A DNA stretch of 64,000 bases from Ridgeia piscesae (lineage: Eukaryota; Annelida; Polychaeta; Sabellida; Siboglinidae), in assembly GCA_025642075.2 (NCBI GenBank), contig JAODUO010000549.1, forward strand, positions 62,001-126,000, given 5' to 3'. Below the pieces are notes generated by a model that ran no database searches, was not told the origin of the DNA, and worked only from the letters and a program-made list of their open reading frames with translations. The translations under genes were made by a program, and so were the position numbers. Position 1 is the stretch's first letter. Every line of letters starts with the position of its first letter. Below, piece after piece: positions 37,399-49,758 of this stretch.

Positions 37399-39529
37399 AC
37401 TAGTTGATTCCAGCCTTTGCAGTTCATTTAAATTACTTTGATGACATCAGCTGAATTCTCCATCAAGTTTAGGCTGACATGTCCGCCTTGTCCACAGAGT
37501 GACCTGTCTTCACTTATCTCTAACTTGTTTCGACTGTGTTGGTTTTCGAGAGGTTTTCGTTATGCTTGTGTTTGACTACGCAGTATATTAGAGGTGCCTT
37601 CCACAGTATGGTATATGTATAATATGCAGTTTGTCAGTAACAACCAGTTATTATCTGTTACTGAGTGTAAGATGGTAAGCATAAAGAGTACACATACACA
37701 GGTGTTTGTGATTAAACTATTCTTTTTTATTAAATCAAACAAACTATGATAAGAAATTAAAAAGTGAACGTGTAATTTTTGTTGCATAGCACACATGAAA
37801 ATGTAACTTAAAATTTAGCATATCCCTTCGGATTCTAATATGGCCTCTGTAAAATACAAACTATACATATCAGAAGAGGCATGTTTGTACTCTGTCAACG
37901 AGTGGACTTTTGCACGTGAACAATGCAGATTTACAAAGTATAACAAACGTATGCTAGAATTGGCATTACAAATATTGAAATATATAGTCGTAACTCACTG
38001 TGTTTTTGCTGTGTAACGCAGTGTTGTTTGTGAGTCAAGCTTACGCATGTAGGTTTGATAGGTTTGGCAGCTATATTATCAAATGACAAAAATCTGAGTG
38101 TTTGAAGTCAAGATGTGCATTTCAGAATACGTAGTTACTATGCATTGGACTGAATTGGTTTGTATATATTTGCATGTTAATTTGAGGGAAGACAGATATT
38201 TTAGGTGATGTTTTATGTGTGGATGAGAAAGATGTTGATGGAAGTAACTCGGGCAGTGTTTTAGCATTACTCTCAATGTGCCATATTGAATGTTACACTG
38301 AGAGAAAAATCTCACCTTCTTCCATGTTGAGGAATGAAACATCATAGCCAGTATTTGAACTATTGGCAAGAGCATTGCAAACAATTAGCATGATCACAAA
38401 TTCCTACAGTATTACCTTATATTACTGATGTTGTGTTTGTGTTATGTCAAACACATCATACATGGAAAAGCATTGCCTGAATCGACTGCAGATGTCACCT
38501 ATCACAAGACTAGTGAGCACAGGTTTTGTTTGCTGTGATGTTGGTTAAATGTACAGGTATAGTAATGTTTGCACCACAGTTCAACTCGATAAACAGTGCA
38601 AACACGCGTGCATGTTGTGTTTGTCAAGGAAGACGTTTTGTCTAAATAAAAATTGCAAACTGAAATGAAAAATGCATATAGACAAAACATGGAAAAATAA
38701 AACGTGCCTACCCATAATATATTAGTAATATACATTGTATACGTATGGCATATGGCCATTGTGAAATTATTTTGATCTGCCAGCATTCTGTGTAAAAAAA
38801 TTGTGAGGACGTCAACGTGTCTACTTGTGACTGCGGTTAGTGAGGTACGACAGAGTGGTGACAACACGCACACGGCTACCAGTTTCTCCTTTGTCCTCGC
38901 CTCATTCAGGTGCACGATCTTGTGATATTAGGTTTGTTTACAAACACTTGTAGTTGTTTCTATACCCATGTTATGCACAGTTTTCATGTTTTCAATTGAT
39001 GCATTGTATTTGGCGCAGGACGTGTGTGTTATTTCATATGCATGTAATAGAAACGAACTGATAAAGTGTCGAGATAACCTTCTCATTGTGAGTTGCATTC
39101 ATGTTTGGGTCGGCTTCAGTATGCACTGGTTCAGCCCAGTGTGTACACTGATAATCAATGTCAAACAATTACATATTACTACATCGAAGTAAGTAATATT
39201 TGACTGCCAATTTGGCACAGTTCTGTGTATTTGTCATACTGATGCACAAAGCCGTATTCTTATAGAATACACAGCTGTATGTTATGTCAGATTTTCTGGG
39301 TAGTCATGTTTGACCCCAGATGTATCTAACATATATTGTTATCTTGATTATGTCTGTGCCAATAAACGTTATTCATCAGTTTCACATTCTTTGTTCTGCT
39401 ATGATCACGTTGGTGCCTGTTGTCCATACTTATTGGCGTTCTGGCGGGAAAATTGGTGGATGTAGAGGTTTGAAATTGGTGGTGTATAAAATTTGAAAAA
39501 CAAGCGGACATATTGATTGATAAGTATTA
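37399..39529. other. 3' UTR and intergenic DNA, no other gene seen
   Basis: AT-rich. The left part is presumably the 3' UTR of the ankyrin-like gene. Open frames on the minus strand (38079-38384, 38502-38915) have no recognisable domain. Confidence 0.4.
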
Positions 39530-40007
39530 TTCTTGTGTTAAGGTTATTCATAAAGTGGTACTGAACATATATTGAGTAGTAGTTTTGGTTAAAGTTTGTT
39601 AGTTAACAGTATTTTTGAACAGATTAGTATAGTGGGTGATAAAAGGGTAATCTAGGCTTCGACAAATTGTAAACAAGATTGAGCAAATCTCTATTTGATA
39701 TAGTATATAAGAGATAAAGCAATAAGAGTAACAACTACATATGTAAGATAAAACTGTGAATAGGTATCATTGTTATTAAAAATAAACAAGCGTTTTAGTA
39801 GGAAACCCTTGTTTGTTTATATAGGTAGTGTCCAACGTTTCCGCTAGGGAACGGTACCAGTACAGACTAAACTTATTGTTCATGGTAGCATAGGTAGTAA
39901 GTTGTTTATAACATAAAGTGTGCTGCAGTTGCTGTACACAATAAACAAACAGTCTTTCTAAAGACTAAGTTGGTTTCAACTTAGAGTTGATTTTGACAAA
40001 TCGTAAT

Positions 40008-40976
40008 ATGGCACCTGGCAAGCGGCAAGTGAAGGCAATGTTTAGGGTGTTGGAAAGTGGACTGTCTGACAGCAGAGTTAGCTAGGCTAACGGATATTGT
40101 GAAGGGGATGCAGAGTGGAGGAAGGGTGATTGCAAGGACAACAAATGGAGAAAGAACAACAGGAAACATGACATGCAGGAAGGTGACAGGGGAGAAAGTG
40201 ACAGTAGAGAAGGAGGGAGGGACAAGGGGACAGGAGATGAGAGAAGTAGATGCGACAGGAGGTAAGACGAATGGAAGAAAGGAAGTGAGAGGTGATGTGA
40301 CCAAACGGAAGTCAATAACAAGGACGATGACAGGAAGAAAAGAGACCGGAAAGAAAGGAACAACAGAGAAAGCGGCAGGGGGAAAAGTCAGCAACCAGGG
40401 AGATGCAAAACGGAGGAGCTACTCTGAAGCAGTGATCGAGGGGGCATTGAGAACAGAAAGGGTATTTATGGGAGACTCCATTTTGCGAAAGACAGACAGG
40501 ACATTAAGCAAAGGAGAAGACGTTGTTGTTTGTCTTCCGGGGGCTAGGATAGAGCATGTGACTGAACGGGTAGAGAACGTATTGGGGCATGGCCAGGGGG
40601 GTCTATATTAGTACATGTAGGGACGAACAATGCAGACAGGGATGGAACAACCAGGATAGTAAAGAGATACAGAGAGTTGGTAGAGACACTGAAGAAGACG
40701 AGAGTTGAACAGATCATACTCTCAGGAATCTTGCCAGTGATGAGGGGAAGGGGAACAACATTTAGAAATTGCAAGAGGATGGCAATTAACGGACTATTAG
40801 AGCAGATGTGTGAAGAAGAAGGAGTTGGATTTGTAGATTTGTGGGGATATTTTGTTGGTAAAGAAGACATGTTTATGAGAGATGGCCTCCATCTAAGCGG
40901 AAAGGGCGCAGCAGTGTTCTCCGAGAACCTTCTTCGATCGATGAATAATGGAACAGGTTGCAACTTTTTTAACTAG
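40008..40976 (+). pseudogene. LINE ORF1, SGNH-hydrolase-like (frameshifted)
   Basis: The first ATG is at 40008, but that frame stops at about 40083. The main frame runs from about 40057. The first 120 residues are a Lys/Arg/Gly/Thr-rich basic segment, probably nucleic-acid binding. Then comes an SGNH/GDSL-hydrolase-like domain: 'FMGDSILRKTD' (block I Ser), 'VHVGTNNADRDG' (block III, Asn), and 'DGLHLSGKGAAVF' near the end (block V, Asp and His). A one-base shift in the G6 run at about 40599-40604 separates block I from blocks III-V. The stop is at 40974-40976, and the ORF2 frame is open from 40973, so the two reading frames touch. In this family ORF1 binds the RNA; the role of the esterase domain is not settled. 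Confidence 0.8.
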
Positions 40977-43862
40977 TTTCGCAGGGGGGATACACAGAGA
41001 AGCCAAATACTAGAGGCATAGATAAAGATATAGATAAAGATAGCAAAAAGACATCAGCAAAGAACAGCCTGGAAAGCCCTACGGAATTTGGTTATAAATG
41101 TGTTTGTTTAAATGCAAGGAGCATAGTAAACAAAAGAAATGAACTAAACATTATGGTAGAAGATATTGACCCTCACATAATAGGTATAACTGAATCTTTG
41201 GCCACACCCGATATATCAGATGCCAAATTAGGAATGACAGGGTATGTAATGTTTAGGAAAGATAGATTAGGAAGAAGGGGAGGCGGAGTTATTTTATATA
41301 TTAAAGAATCCATCCAAGCTTATGAAATAAAATTAGAAAAAGAAGCAGAATGTGAAGAAGCTGTCTGGTGTAACATAGTTACAGGAAAGTCAACATTAAC
41401 TGCTGGGTTAGTGTATCGGAGTCCAAACATAAGCATGGAAGAGAATGAAAAAATACATAACGCTATCAAAGAAGTGAGTAAACGGGACTGTATTATTATG
41501 GGGGATTTTAACCATGGGCATATACAGTGGACATCTCTACAGAGTACCGGGAGAGAGGATCAAGAGTTTTTTTAATTTAGTACAAGCTAGTTTCCTTTCT
41601 CAACATGTGTTAGAAGCAACTAGGGGCGAGAACGTGTTAGACATAGTATTGAGCTCACAGAAGGAATTTGTTGATAATGTCAAGATATGTGAGCCACTGG
41701 GGTGTAGTGATCACAACCAGATACATTTTATCATCAAAGTAAAGGGAGAACGGAATAGAAAAATAAGGTACAGGAAAAAAATTCACAAAGGAAGATATAA
41801 GGACATGAGGGAATATTTAGCAAAGATAGACTGGAATAACACACTGAAGAATAAGACAGCAACAGAATGCTGGAATATTTTAAAGAGTGAAATTGACTGC
41901 GTCGTTGACAAATTTGTCCCCTTGAAAAAACAGGGGAAACGGTCAAAGAAGAAACACTTATCGAAGGAAGCCATTAGAAAAATCAAGTACAAGCAAATGA
42001 TGTGGAAGACATATAGACATACCGGAAGTGAAGAAGACTAGCATTTATAAAGAAGCATTTAATCAAGCTACAGCTGAAATTAGAAATTCAAAGAGAAGCT
42101 ACGAACAAAAAATAGCTTTTAATATAAAACATGACAGCAAGAGTTTTTATGCGTATGTTCGAAGTAAACAGAAAGTTCAGGATAAGGTCGGTCCTCTAGA
42201 AGGTAGTGATGGAAACATAATAACAGAGGGATTCTTAATGGCAGAAAACCTAAATGAGTACTTTAGTTCGGTGTTTACCAGGGAAGATATTAGTATATTT
42301 ATTACCAGTACTTGAGACTAAGTTCGAAGGGAGAGAGTTTGACTATTTAGGACAACTAATTGTAACCCCAACAATGGTAGCTATGAAAATAAGAGATATG
42401 AAGGATAATAAATCACCTGGAGTGGATGGGATTCCTCCCAAATTACTATTGGAAATTGTAGAACAAATCAGCATACCGCTTGCAACAGTGTTCAATTTGT
42501 CATTAGAGGAGGGAATAGTTCCGTTAGAATGGAAAGAAGCAAACATTATACCATTATTTAAAAAAGGTTCGAGAAACAAGTCAGAGAACTATAGACCAGT
42601 GAGTTTAACATCGGTGATTTGCAAACTATTAGAAAGACTAATTAAAGATCACCTGGTTGATTTTCTTGTTAAAAATAAATTGATAAACCCATCTCAACAT
42701 GGGTTTTTTAAAGCGAGGTCATGCTTAACAAATATGTTATGTTTTTTGGAAGATGTCACAAAGTGGCTAGATGAGGGATCACCAGTAGATATAATCTACT
42801 TAGATTTTAAAAAAGCCTTTGACAAAGTGCCACACCAAAGACTACTACTTAAACTAAAGGCCCATGGCATAGGAAATGGAATGATCAACTGGATAGAAAA
42901 ATGGCTTATTGATAGAAGACAAAGAGTAGTAGTTGATGGGGAGGTTTCAAACTGGAAAGCGGTTTTGAGTGGAGTACCGCAGGGATCAGTACTGGGACCT
43001 ATTTTATTCTTAATATATATCAATGATTTGGATGATGACATAACAAGCAAGGTGTTGAAGTTTGCGGACGACACAAAAGTGTTTAGGAAAATTAAAAGTG
43101 ATGCAGATAGACAGCATTTACAAGATGATCTTACTAAGTTGATAGAATGGTCTGAGAAGTGGCAAATGCTGTTTAATTTTGAAAGTGTAAGTGCCTTCAC
43201 ACAGGACATGGGAATGAAGATGCACAATATACAATGGGTGATACTGTACTAAATACTACCTTAAAGGAAAAGGGCTTAGGGTTAACTATTAGTGCTGACA
43301 TGAAGGTATCAGAGCAGTGTGGAATTGCAGCAGCGAAGGAAACCAAATTCTTGGATTAATTAGGCGAAATATAGTGTACAAAGAAAAAGAACTAATAATA
43401 CCGCTGTATAAAACAATAGTTAGGCCTCACTTAGAATATTGTATACAAGCATGGAGGCCATATCGCAAGAAGGATATTGATATGCTAGAAAGAGTACAAA
43501 GGAGAGCAACCAAAATGATACCAAAACTCAGGAATATTAGTTATGAAATGCGTCTAAAAGAATGTGGTTTAACAACACTAGAAACCAGAAGATTGAGAGG
43601 AGATCAGATTGAGGTGTTTAAAATATTGAATGGATATGAAAATATTGACAGAAATATTTTTTTCACAGTCAAGGAAGAGAGAAGGACTAGAGGACATGGA
43701 GTTACATTAGCAAAGAAGCAGTGTAGATTAGATATTAGAAAATTTCCACAAAGAACAGTAAACGAATGGAACAGATTATCAGCTGATTGTGTAGGTGCTA
43801 GTAGTGTTAATATATTTAAAAATAAAATCGACATATACCTAAGAAGGGCGGGGTATACTTAG
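40973..43862 (+). pseudogene. LINE ORF2: endonuclease and reverse transcriptase (frameshifted)
   Basis: The ORF2 protein nicks the target and copies the RNA into DNA. The endonuclease (about 41098-41730) shows 'CLNARSIVNKRNEL', 'IMGDFNHGHI' and 'CSDHNQIHF', the APE-type metal and catalytic sites. The reverse transcriptase (about 42400-43180) shows 'SPGVDGIPPKLL', 'NYRPVSLTSVICKLLERLI', motif A 'IIYLDFKKAFDKVPH', motif B 'SGVPQGSVLGP' and motif C 'KFADDTKVF'. The C-terminal part, with 'RPHLEYCIQAWRPY' and 'LERVQRRATKMIP', is typical of CR1-like LINEs. Frame changes occur near 41570 (T7 run), 42039, 42295, 43185 and 43340; between them the frames are clean. No ATG precedes 41153 in the frame, so start by reinitiation after ORF1 is possible. 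Confidence 0.88.
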
Positions 43863-43868
43863 ATAGAT

Positions 43869-43910
43869 AGGTTGGACTCTCGATAAGCCAAATGGCTTCC
43901 TAGTCCACCT
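43869..43910 (+). other. LINE 3' UTR hairpin
   Basis: Seven bases after the ORF2 stop codon region, AGGTTGGACT (43869-43878) pairs with AGTCCACCT (43902-43910) with one bulged T. Inside, AAGCCA (43885-43890) pairs with TGGCTT (43893-43898). Such 3' stem-loops are what LINE reverse transcriptases recognise in several families. Role here is inferred. Confidence 0.6.
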
Positions 43911-43990
43911 GCCATCTAGAGTTGAATATCTAGGTGGCAATGTTGTTAAATCTTATTTAGTCCTCTTCGCATATATCTATGTTATTTAGT

Positions 43991-45354
43991 TAAAGGGATC
44001 CTCAAGTCGATCCCTGCTCTTTCAATTTTATCTCCACCATCTTCCTCCACGTCTGACTCTCTTTTTACACCTGGAGCCTGTCGGAGGGCAAAATATATAT
44101 CCACATGCGCTTCTGGACATCTTGGGTAGTGGGTTTGGCAGCCGTTCTGTGTAACCCAGCATTCGAGATGGTGTTTGGCCAAAAACCGTTGATAGTTCTT
44201 CGTAGGTTGCTCTTCTGCAACATGTCTAGCTTGTAGCTCATTGCCCGTAGGTTGTTGCATCATTTACATGTCCCAAAACAAGTTAATCATTATATAGGCA
44301 TGCATTGGTCATCACTACTTGTCGTGGGAGAAATATAATGACTACATTTGATTGGTCCTACACACTGGTAATGCAGACCGACATACAATAGTCACAAGTC
44401 CGTCAATACTATGCCTGCAGCCAGGTTTGGAAACTCCGTTCCCCTACCTATATACACAGTACTGACTGTACTTTGCGAAAGTATAAGACCATCTCTTAGC
44501 AAACATCAAATGAATTTATTTGTATAGTACTAGAAAATACCCATTAATACGTATGTCTGCGAATAAAAATGTTCGACGAGAGCAAACGTTTCTATTTGTT
44601 TTCAAGTGTATTACATAGGTGAGCGCAGTTGCTTGAATCATAGAGCTTCTGCACTATCAGCACGATTAGTGGCATTGCTTAAAACATAGGTTCATTCGTT
44701 TTGTAACCAATTAAATTGAAATTCAATGATATATTGTTGAACATTTGATGGTAGTTTTCTGTGAAAAAGATGGCGTTACGGCTTTGTCGCCCAAAAGTAA
44801 CCACTCTCTGTACAGAGGCGCCATCTACCGATTAAACAGGAATCCTAGGTCGAGGCGCGGTATTACATACCATTGAACATGGTTGGTACAAGATTAGCCC
44901 GGATAACCTCACCAGTAACCAGTTAATGACTTGGTTCACGTTTATCTTGGGAAGTCAACGAAAGCGAACGAGATCTGAGTACGCGAGAGTTATAACGTAA
45001 CCAGCTGAGACACGAGATTTGCACGTGCACTGATGAGCAGAACCGGAATTCAAATAACCTTAGTGCGCATGCGTGCGGATGCCTGTATGTGAATGTGCGT
45101 GCGTGCGTGTACACGTGTGCGATATCATCACCAACATGAGCCCAGCATGACAAAACGACGAGATGTGGTTGTAAACGGCGATCACAAACAACGAATATAC
45201 TGCGCCGAAATATGCAAGTACACTAAAGTGAAATAAATCGAGAACATCAAGAATGTAACCGGCAACCGAGAGATCATACGAGAAACGATCACGGCATCAA
45301 AGAGCATAAAGAAAATCAGAAGAAATTAAGCAGACACTTATAGGCCAAAACCGA
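43991..45354. other. Intergenic, no gene recognised
   Basis: A minus-strand open frame of 93 codons (43982-44263) has varied composition but no domain I know. A word matching insect/vertebrate CTCF sites (GTAGATGGCGCCTC on the minus strand) lies at 44815-44828. Confidence 0.35.
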
Positions 45355-46190
45355 ATGGTTGCACTTCTAGACAAGCAATACTATCAACATCAGGAATTGT
45401 CTCCCTGTCGTATGTACGATAGGGATCGAAACAACATCTCGCCCAATCTATTTGCGACAACACTCGAATGCATATTCCGAAGACTGACCTGGGAAACTAG
45501 AGACTTCATGGTAGACGGAGAATATCTTCTCTATACCTGCCTTTCGCCGACGACAAACTCCTACAACAAATGCTGCAGGAGCTAGCTGGCGGAATTGACC
45601 AGACCAGGTCCTGACGATGAACAAGTGAAAGACAAAGGTGACTATGGAAAACGATACACCAACAACACATAACCCAACACCACTCAGATAGAGAACGTTG
45701 AAAGCTACATCTAATCGGGATGGTGTTACGTACAGCACCAGAGGCAGCGACGACAAAAACAAAGAGATTCAAAGAAGAATCACGGTCGGCTGGACAACAT
45801 TCGCCGAACACCGCGACATTTTCTGTAGAAGCAACTCTACATCCGATGCGTAGTTCTAGCAATGACACACGGCTCAGAAACATGGACACTCTCCAAACGG
45901 GCAAAGAACAAGCTAGCTGCCGCACGAAGAAAGATGGAAAGAAGTATGTTAAATCACATAGGTGGTCAAACATACCCCTACTATGTCACACCCTTCAGAA
46001 GTGTCTACTGCAACCTCCACAAATCAGCATAATCATCAAAACATTGATGTTGGCTGATTAATAGAAGAAGAGAAGAAGAAGAAGAAAAGTCACAGACATA
46101 ATTAAACAAGGCAGAACACGGGCGTGGCACGTCAGTAGAATACGAAATAACCGATGGACATCGCCAATTCACCACCTGGAAACATTACGA
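45355..46190 (+). pseudogene. Decayed RTE-like LINE reverse transcriptase
   Basis: Fragments in shifting frames recall the endonuclease-reverse transcriptase proteins of RTE-type LINEs. 'NNISPNLFATTLECIFRRL' at about 45430-45490 is the RT motif B region, followed by 'DGEYL' and traces of the FADD region near 45540. 'LAMTHGSETWTLSKRAKNKL' at about 45855-45915 and an 'RAWHVSRIRNNRWT' stretch near 46120-46160 are typical of the C-terminal end. Many stops and frameshifts; the element is old and truncated at 5'. No terminal repeats found. Confidence 0.7.
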
Positions 46191-46756
46191 AGGGAGACGA
46201 TCTTGAGGAAGACTATATTCTGGTTAACATCACAGATGCATCTCGGTCTGCATGAATGTATGATTGCGAATCAATTTAATCATAAAATTCTTCCAGTCCT
46301 ATGTTTTCGAGATTACGTCGCAAGGGAGAGATACACAGTTTCGTAGGAAACAACCCAGACCATACGGACACGTGCCTAGCATTCGTTTAGCTGAGCAGTG
46401 ACACAGGTTTTATAGACAGTTTTATAATACATACATACGGGCGGGGAGTTGCTTTCATTTTCCAACCCGTTCCAGGCACGGACCTATATTTACTTATGCA
46501 AATCCATGGTTCCAGGTAAAAGGTGAAGAGGCGCACATTCACCGAACGTTGATGAAGTATGTGGCACCCAAAGTGAATTCGCCGGATGTGTCGCTTCTAC
46601 AGTTCTATCATTTGCACTTGCGCGAAAACAGTTTCTGGAACTGATGAAATATTGGCACCTGAATGCGAACTATACTGTGACTAGTTTAGGTATAGATCAA
46701 ACACTCAAAACTACTTAAGCACTTGTTTCTTAATAATTACCGTGAACACATGTATA

Positions 46757-47425
<669 letters not shown>

Positions 47426-47442
47426 TCTGCCCCAGTTTTGTC
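47426..47442 (-). other. Polypurine-like tract
   Basis: On the minus strand, GACAAAACTGGGGCAGA lies directly before the 3' LTR, where the plus-strand primer of an LTR element is expected. It is only moderately purine-rich. Confidence 0.5.
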
Positions 47443-47552
47443 TGTATCCGTCCACGGATTACACCAACACCAAACACTTGTGACCCAAAGGCCTCACAAT
47501 AGACACAGTATGAATAAAAAGACAGTAATACACACGACTACACCCACTGGTT

Positions 47553-47712
47553 GGTGCGGGCAACCCCTGTCTCCACCTGGAGCAAACACCATTACGCTTT
47601 CATAGCATCGAATATAAAGTAAATAAGGTCTAAACCAAAATTAAAATATAGCAAAATTAAACACAGTAAATGATGCGGGCGACCCCTGTCTCCACATGGA
47701 GCAAACATCATA
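47553..47712. repeat. Two 40-bp repeats in the element's 3' part
   Basis: Copies at about 47553-47594 and 47673-47712 share TGCGGGC-ACCCCTGTCTCCAC-TGGAGCAAACA. They lie between gag and the 3' LTR, where a pol gene would normally be. Function unknown. Confidence 0.8.
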
Positions 47713-48009
47713 ACCATTTTCACACTACCTGTAAAAGTAGAATGTCCCCTGGACCACATCTCAACCAGCACTCCTCAGTGAGGTGACACCCATTGCCATA
47801 ACAAATATTGTGTAAATTTACCTTAACCTGGGAAACAATGCTAGACATACAGGCAGGGCAACACACAGCAGCCAAAGGTAGAGGAAATCCATGTCCCGCT
47901 AGTGCAGGCAAGCTACTCTCACTCAGTGGCTCCACCTACTAAAACACCTGTCCTGCTCATACAGGCAACTACCATGGTCACTGTGTTCAGGAGATATACT
48001 GACCCATAT

Positions 48010-49758
48010 CTACAGGCATGCAGAGTCGTGCGACTTCCTGCACCAACGGTATGCGCTGGCCTTGCTGCCAACTAAATTATGTGGTTGTCTCCACGCAGCC
48101 AACCAATGCCGATGTTTTCTACTCTCAGTCAACTCGCACCTCTCATTTTCCAGCCTCTCCGCCTCGCTTTGGAAGAGCTCCACATCCACCCGAGTGGCCT
48201 CACGTGGACAAACTGTGGCCTCTCTTTTTCTGCCGACAGTGGACATATGGCACTGCAGCTCTGCCACCTGCTCGCTGAACTGGCTTTTCTGCTCAGTGAG
48301 CTCCTCCAACTCCCCGAGTTCCTTCACCAGGGCTCCACATTCAACCTGGTTGCCCTTCAACTGGTTAATCAGTTGAACATTCTTGCTGCTGGACACCACC
48401 GCATCAGCCCTGGCTGATTCCACAGAGAATCTCAATGTTGAGATTTCCACATTTGCTTTGTGCAACCTCGCAGCTAATCCCAAGTTCTCATTTGCTACCA
48501 TGTGCAGTTCCTCCCCCTGCACCTGGCCAGCCTGTAGGGATACTACCTGTTGACGGAGCTGTATCTCCAAGGTCTCTGCCTCCAACAACCTCCCTTCCAA
48601 CTCTACAATCCTCCTTTCTGCAATAGCCAACCTCTCTGTCACCCCCTTAGATAAAGCTCCATCTATCTGATTACTAGCCAGATGTGTCACTTGAGCACTG
48701 CTCTGCTCAGGCCCTCTGTTCCTCACATCTACACACTTCTTCTGCGGGCAATCACGGACAAAGTGGCCCTCCTGCTTGCAGTGGAAACAGGAGGTACCTC
48801 TGCGATTACATCGCCTGGATGGGGCCCTCTTCTTGGGACATTCTTTGATGAAATGACCCTGTTTCCTACAATAGAAACATGAGCTATCTCGGGGGTTGAG
48901 CCTGGTCGAGCTTGCTGGTCTAGTCGGTGCTGCTAACTGAGGTTGGCCAGCCAGACTGGGCAACTGGTCTATCACTACCTGCATTTGCCCAGCTGTCTGG
49001 CACTGCTGTGATGCCAGCTGCATTACTTGCGTTTGTAGCTGCTGCTGCATCTGTGCTATGTCTAAAAGTCCACAATTGACTGGAGACGAATCTTGCCCTT
49101 CCCTGGCACAATGTTGTTCGTCATCCAGCAAACAGAGGGCCTCATTCCGCATGTGATAAAAGGGCTTGCCTGCAGAATGTAGAGCAATCCGCCTCAGCTC
49201 TTGGCGTACGGACTGCTCCTGAACACCCTCGATAAACTGATACTTTAGAGCAGTGTCTCGCAGAAGGGCCAGTGCCCGATGCTCTGCTTCACTGGCTGCT
49301 GCTTTCTCCATTCGGTTGCGCAATCCCATGAGCACTCTGCTGTATTCAGCCAGAGTCTCCCCATTTAACTGCACTCGAGCATGGAACTCTATGCTCAAAG
49401 AATGCACTGTTTCGTGTGGTGCGAAACGCAATTTCAGCAATGCAACCAATGCATCATAATCACACTGCACCATGTCGGAGTGGCACAGAACTTCCTCTCT
49501 CGCACACCCTCCTAAATGGTCTAGAAGTACCACTGCCCTAACTGTATCATGTACCCCTGCCTGATGTGCATACGCATCAAACTGGTCCAACCACTCAACC
49601 AGAGTTGGATCACCAGCAGTCATAGGGTAACCCATAAATTTAGCCAGCTTAATTGTTGGAGCAGGTGGGGCCCTAAATTGCTGAAGGACACCAGCCAATG
49701 TTGCTGCTAAAGCCACGTTTGACTGTGCAATTAACGCTGCAATTTGTTCATCAGTCAT
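48010..49758 (-). CDS. Gag protein with C-terminal coiled coil
   Basis: Intact minus-strand ORF of 582 residues from the ATG at 49758 (MTDEQIAALIAQSN); the open frame extends a few codons upstream without an ATG. Residues about 35-215 form a retrotransposon Gag capsid-like region ('EWLDQFDAYAHQAG', 'LKLRFAPHETVHSL', 'YSRVLMGLRNRMEK'). A Gln-rich linker follows. Two CCHC zinc knuckles are at about 294-307 (CFYCRKQGHFIKEC) and 324-337 (CFHCKQEGHFVRDC), for RNA binding. Residues about 375-550 are a Leu/Glu/Gln-rich predicted coiled coil ('ERRIVELEGRLLEAETLEIQ' and similar), followed by a short basic tail. In usual elements pol follows the knuckles; here the protein ends and about 580 bp of non-coding DNA lead to the LTR. 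Expected to assemble and package the element's RNA. The coiled coil in place of pol is unusual. Confidence 0.88.
   Translation of the reverse strand: MTDEQIAALIAQSNVALAATLAGVLQQFRAPPAPTIKLAKFMGYPMTAGDPTLVEWLDQFDAYAHQAGVHDTVRAVVLLDHLGGCAREEVLCHSDMVQCDYDALVALLKLRFAPHETVHSLSIEFHARVQLNGETLAEYSRVLMGLRNRMEKAAASEAEHRALALLRDTALKYQFIEGVQEQSVRQELRRIALHSAGKPFYHMRNEALCLLDDEQHCAREGQDSSPVNCGLLDIAQMQQQLQTQVMQLASQQCQTAGQMQVVIDQLPSLAGQPQLAAPTRPASSTRLNPRDSSCFYCRKQGHFIKECPKKRAPSRRCNRRGTSCFHCKQEGHFVRDCPQKKCVDVRNRGPEQSSAQVTHLASNQIDGALSKGVTERLAIAERRIVELEGRLLEAETLEIQLRQQVVSLQAGQVQGEELHMVANENLGLAARLHKANVEISTLRFSVESARADAVVSSSKNVQLINQLKGNQVECGALVKELGELEELTEQKSQFSEQVAELQCHMSTVGRKREATVCPREATRVDVELFQSEAERLENERCELTESRKHRHWLAAWRQPHNLVGSKASAYRWCRKSHDSACL

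Larger units (their letters stand above)
39530..43990 (+). mobile_element. LINE retrotransposon, near full length, inactive as read
   Basis: A non-LTR element with a possible 5' UTR (borders uncertain, from about 39530), an ORF1 with an SGNH-hydrolase-like domain, an ORF2 with endonuclease and reverse transcriptase, and a structured 3' end. Domain order and RT motifs fit the CR1/L2-like group of the Jockey superfamily, from memory. An esterase-type ORF1 is known for some CR1-group LINEs. Very few in-frame stops are seen; nearly all damage is by small indels. The 3' end is placed near 43990, where the 3'-UTR-like sequence ends; no target-site duplication could be found by eye. Confidence 0.85.

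Noticed and set aside
43982..44263. Minus-strand 93-codon frame beside the LINE
   Set aside because: Varied composition, but no family recognised and it overlaps the presumed LINE end; mentioned only within the intergenic entry.
48018..49459. Plus-strand open frames opposite gag
   Set aside because: They are shadows of the intact minus-strand Gag ORF, which has clear capsid-like and CCHC features.
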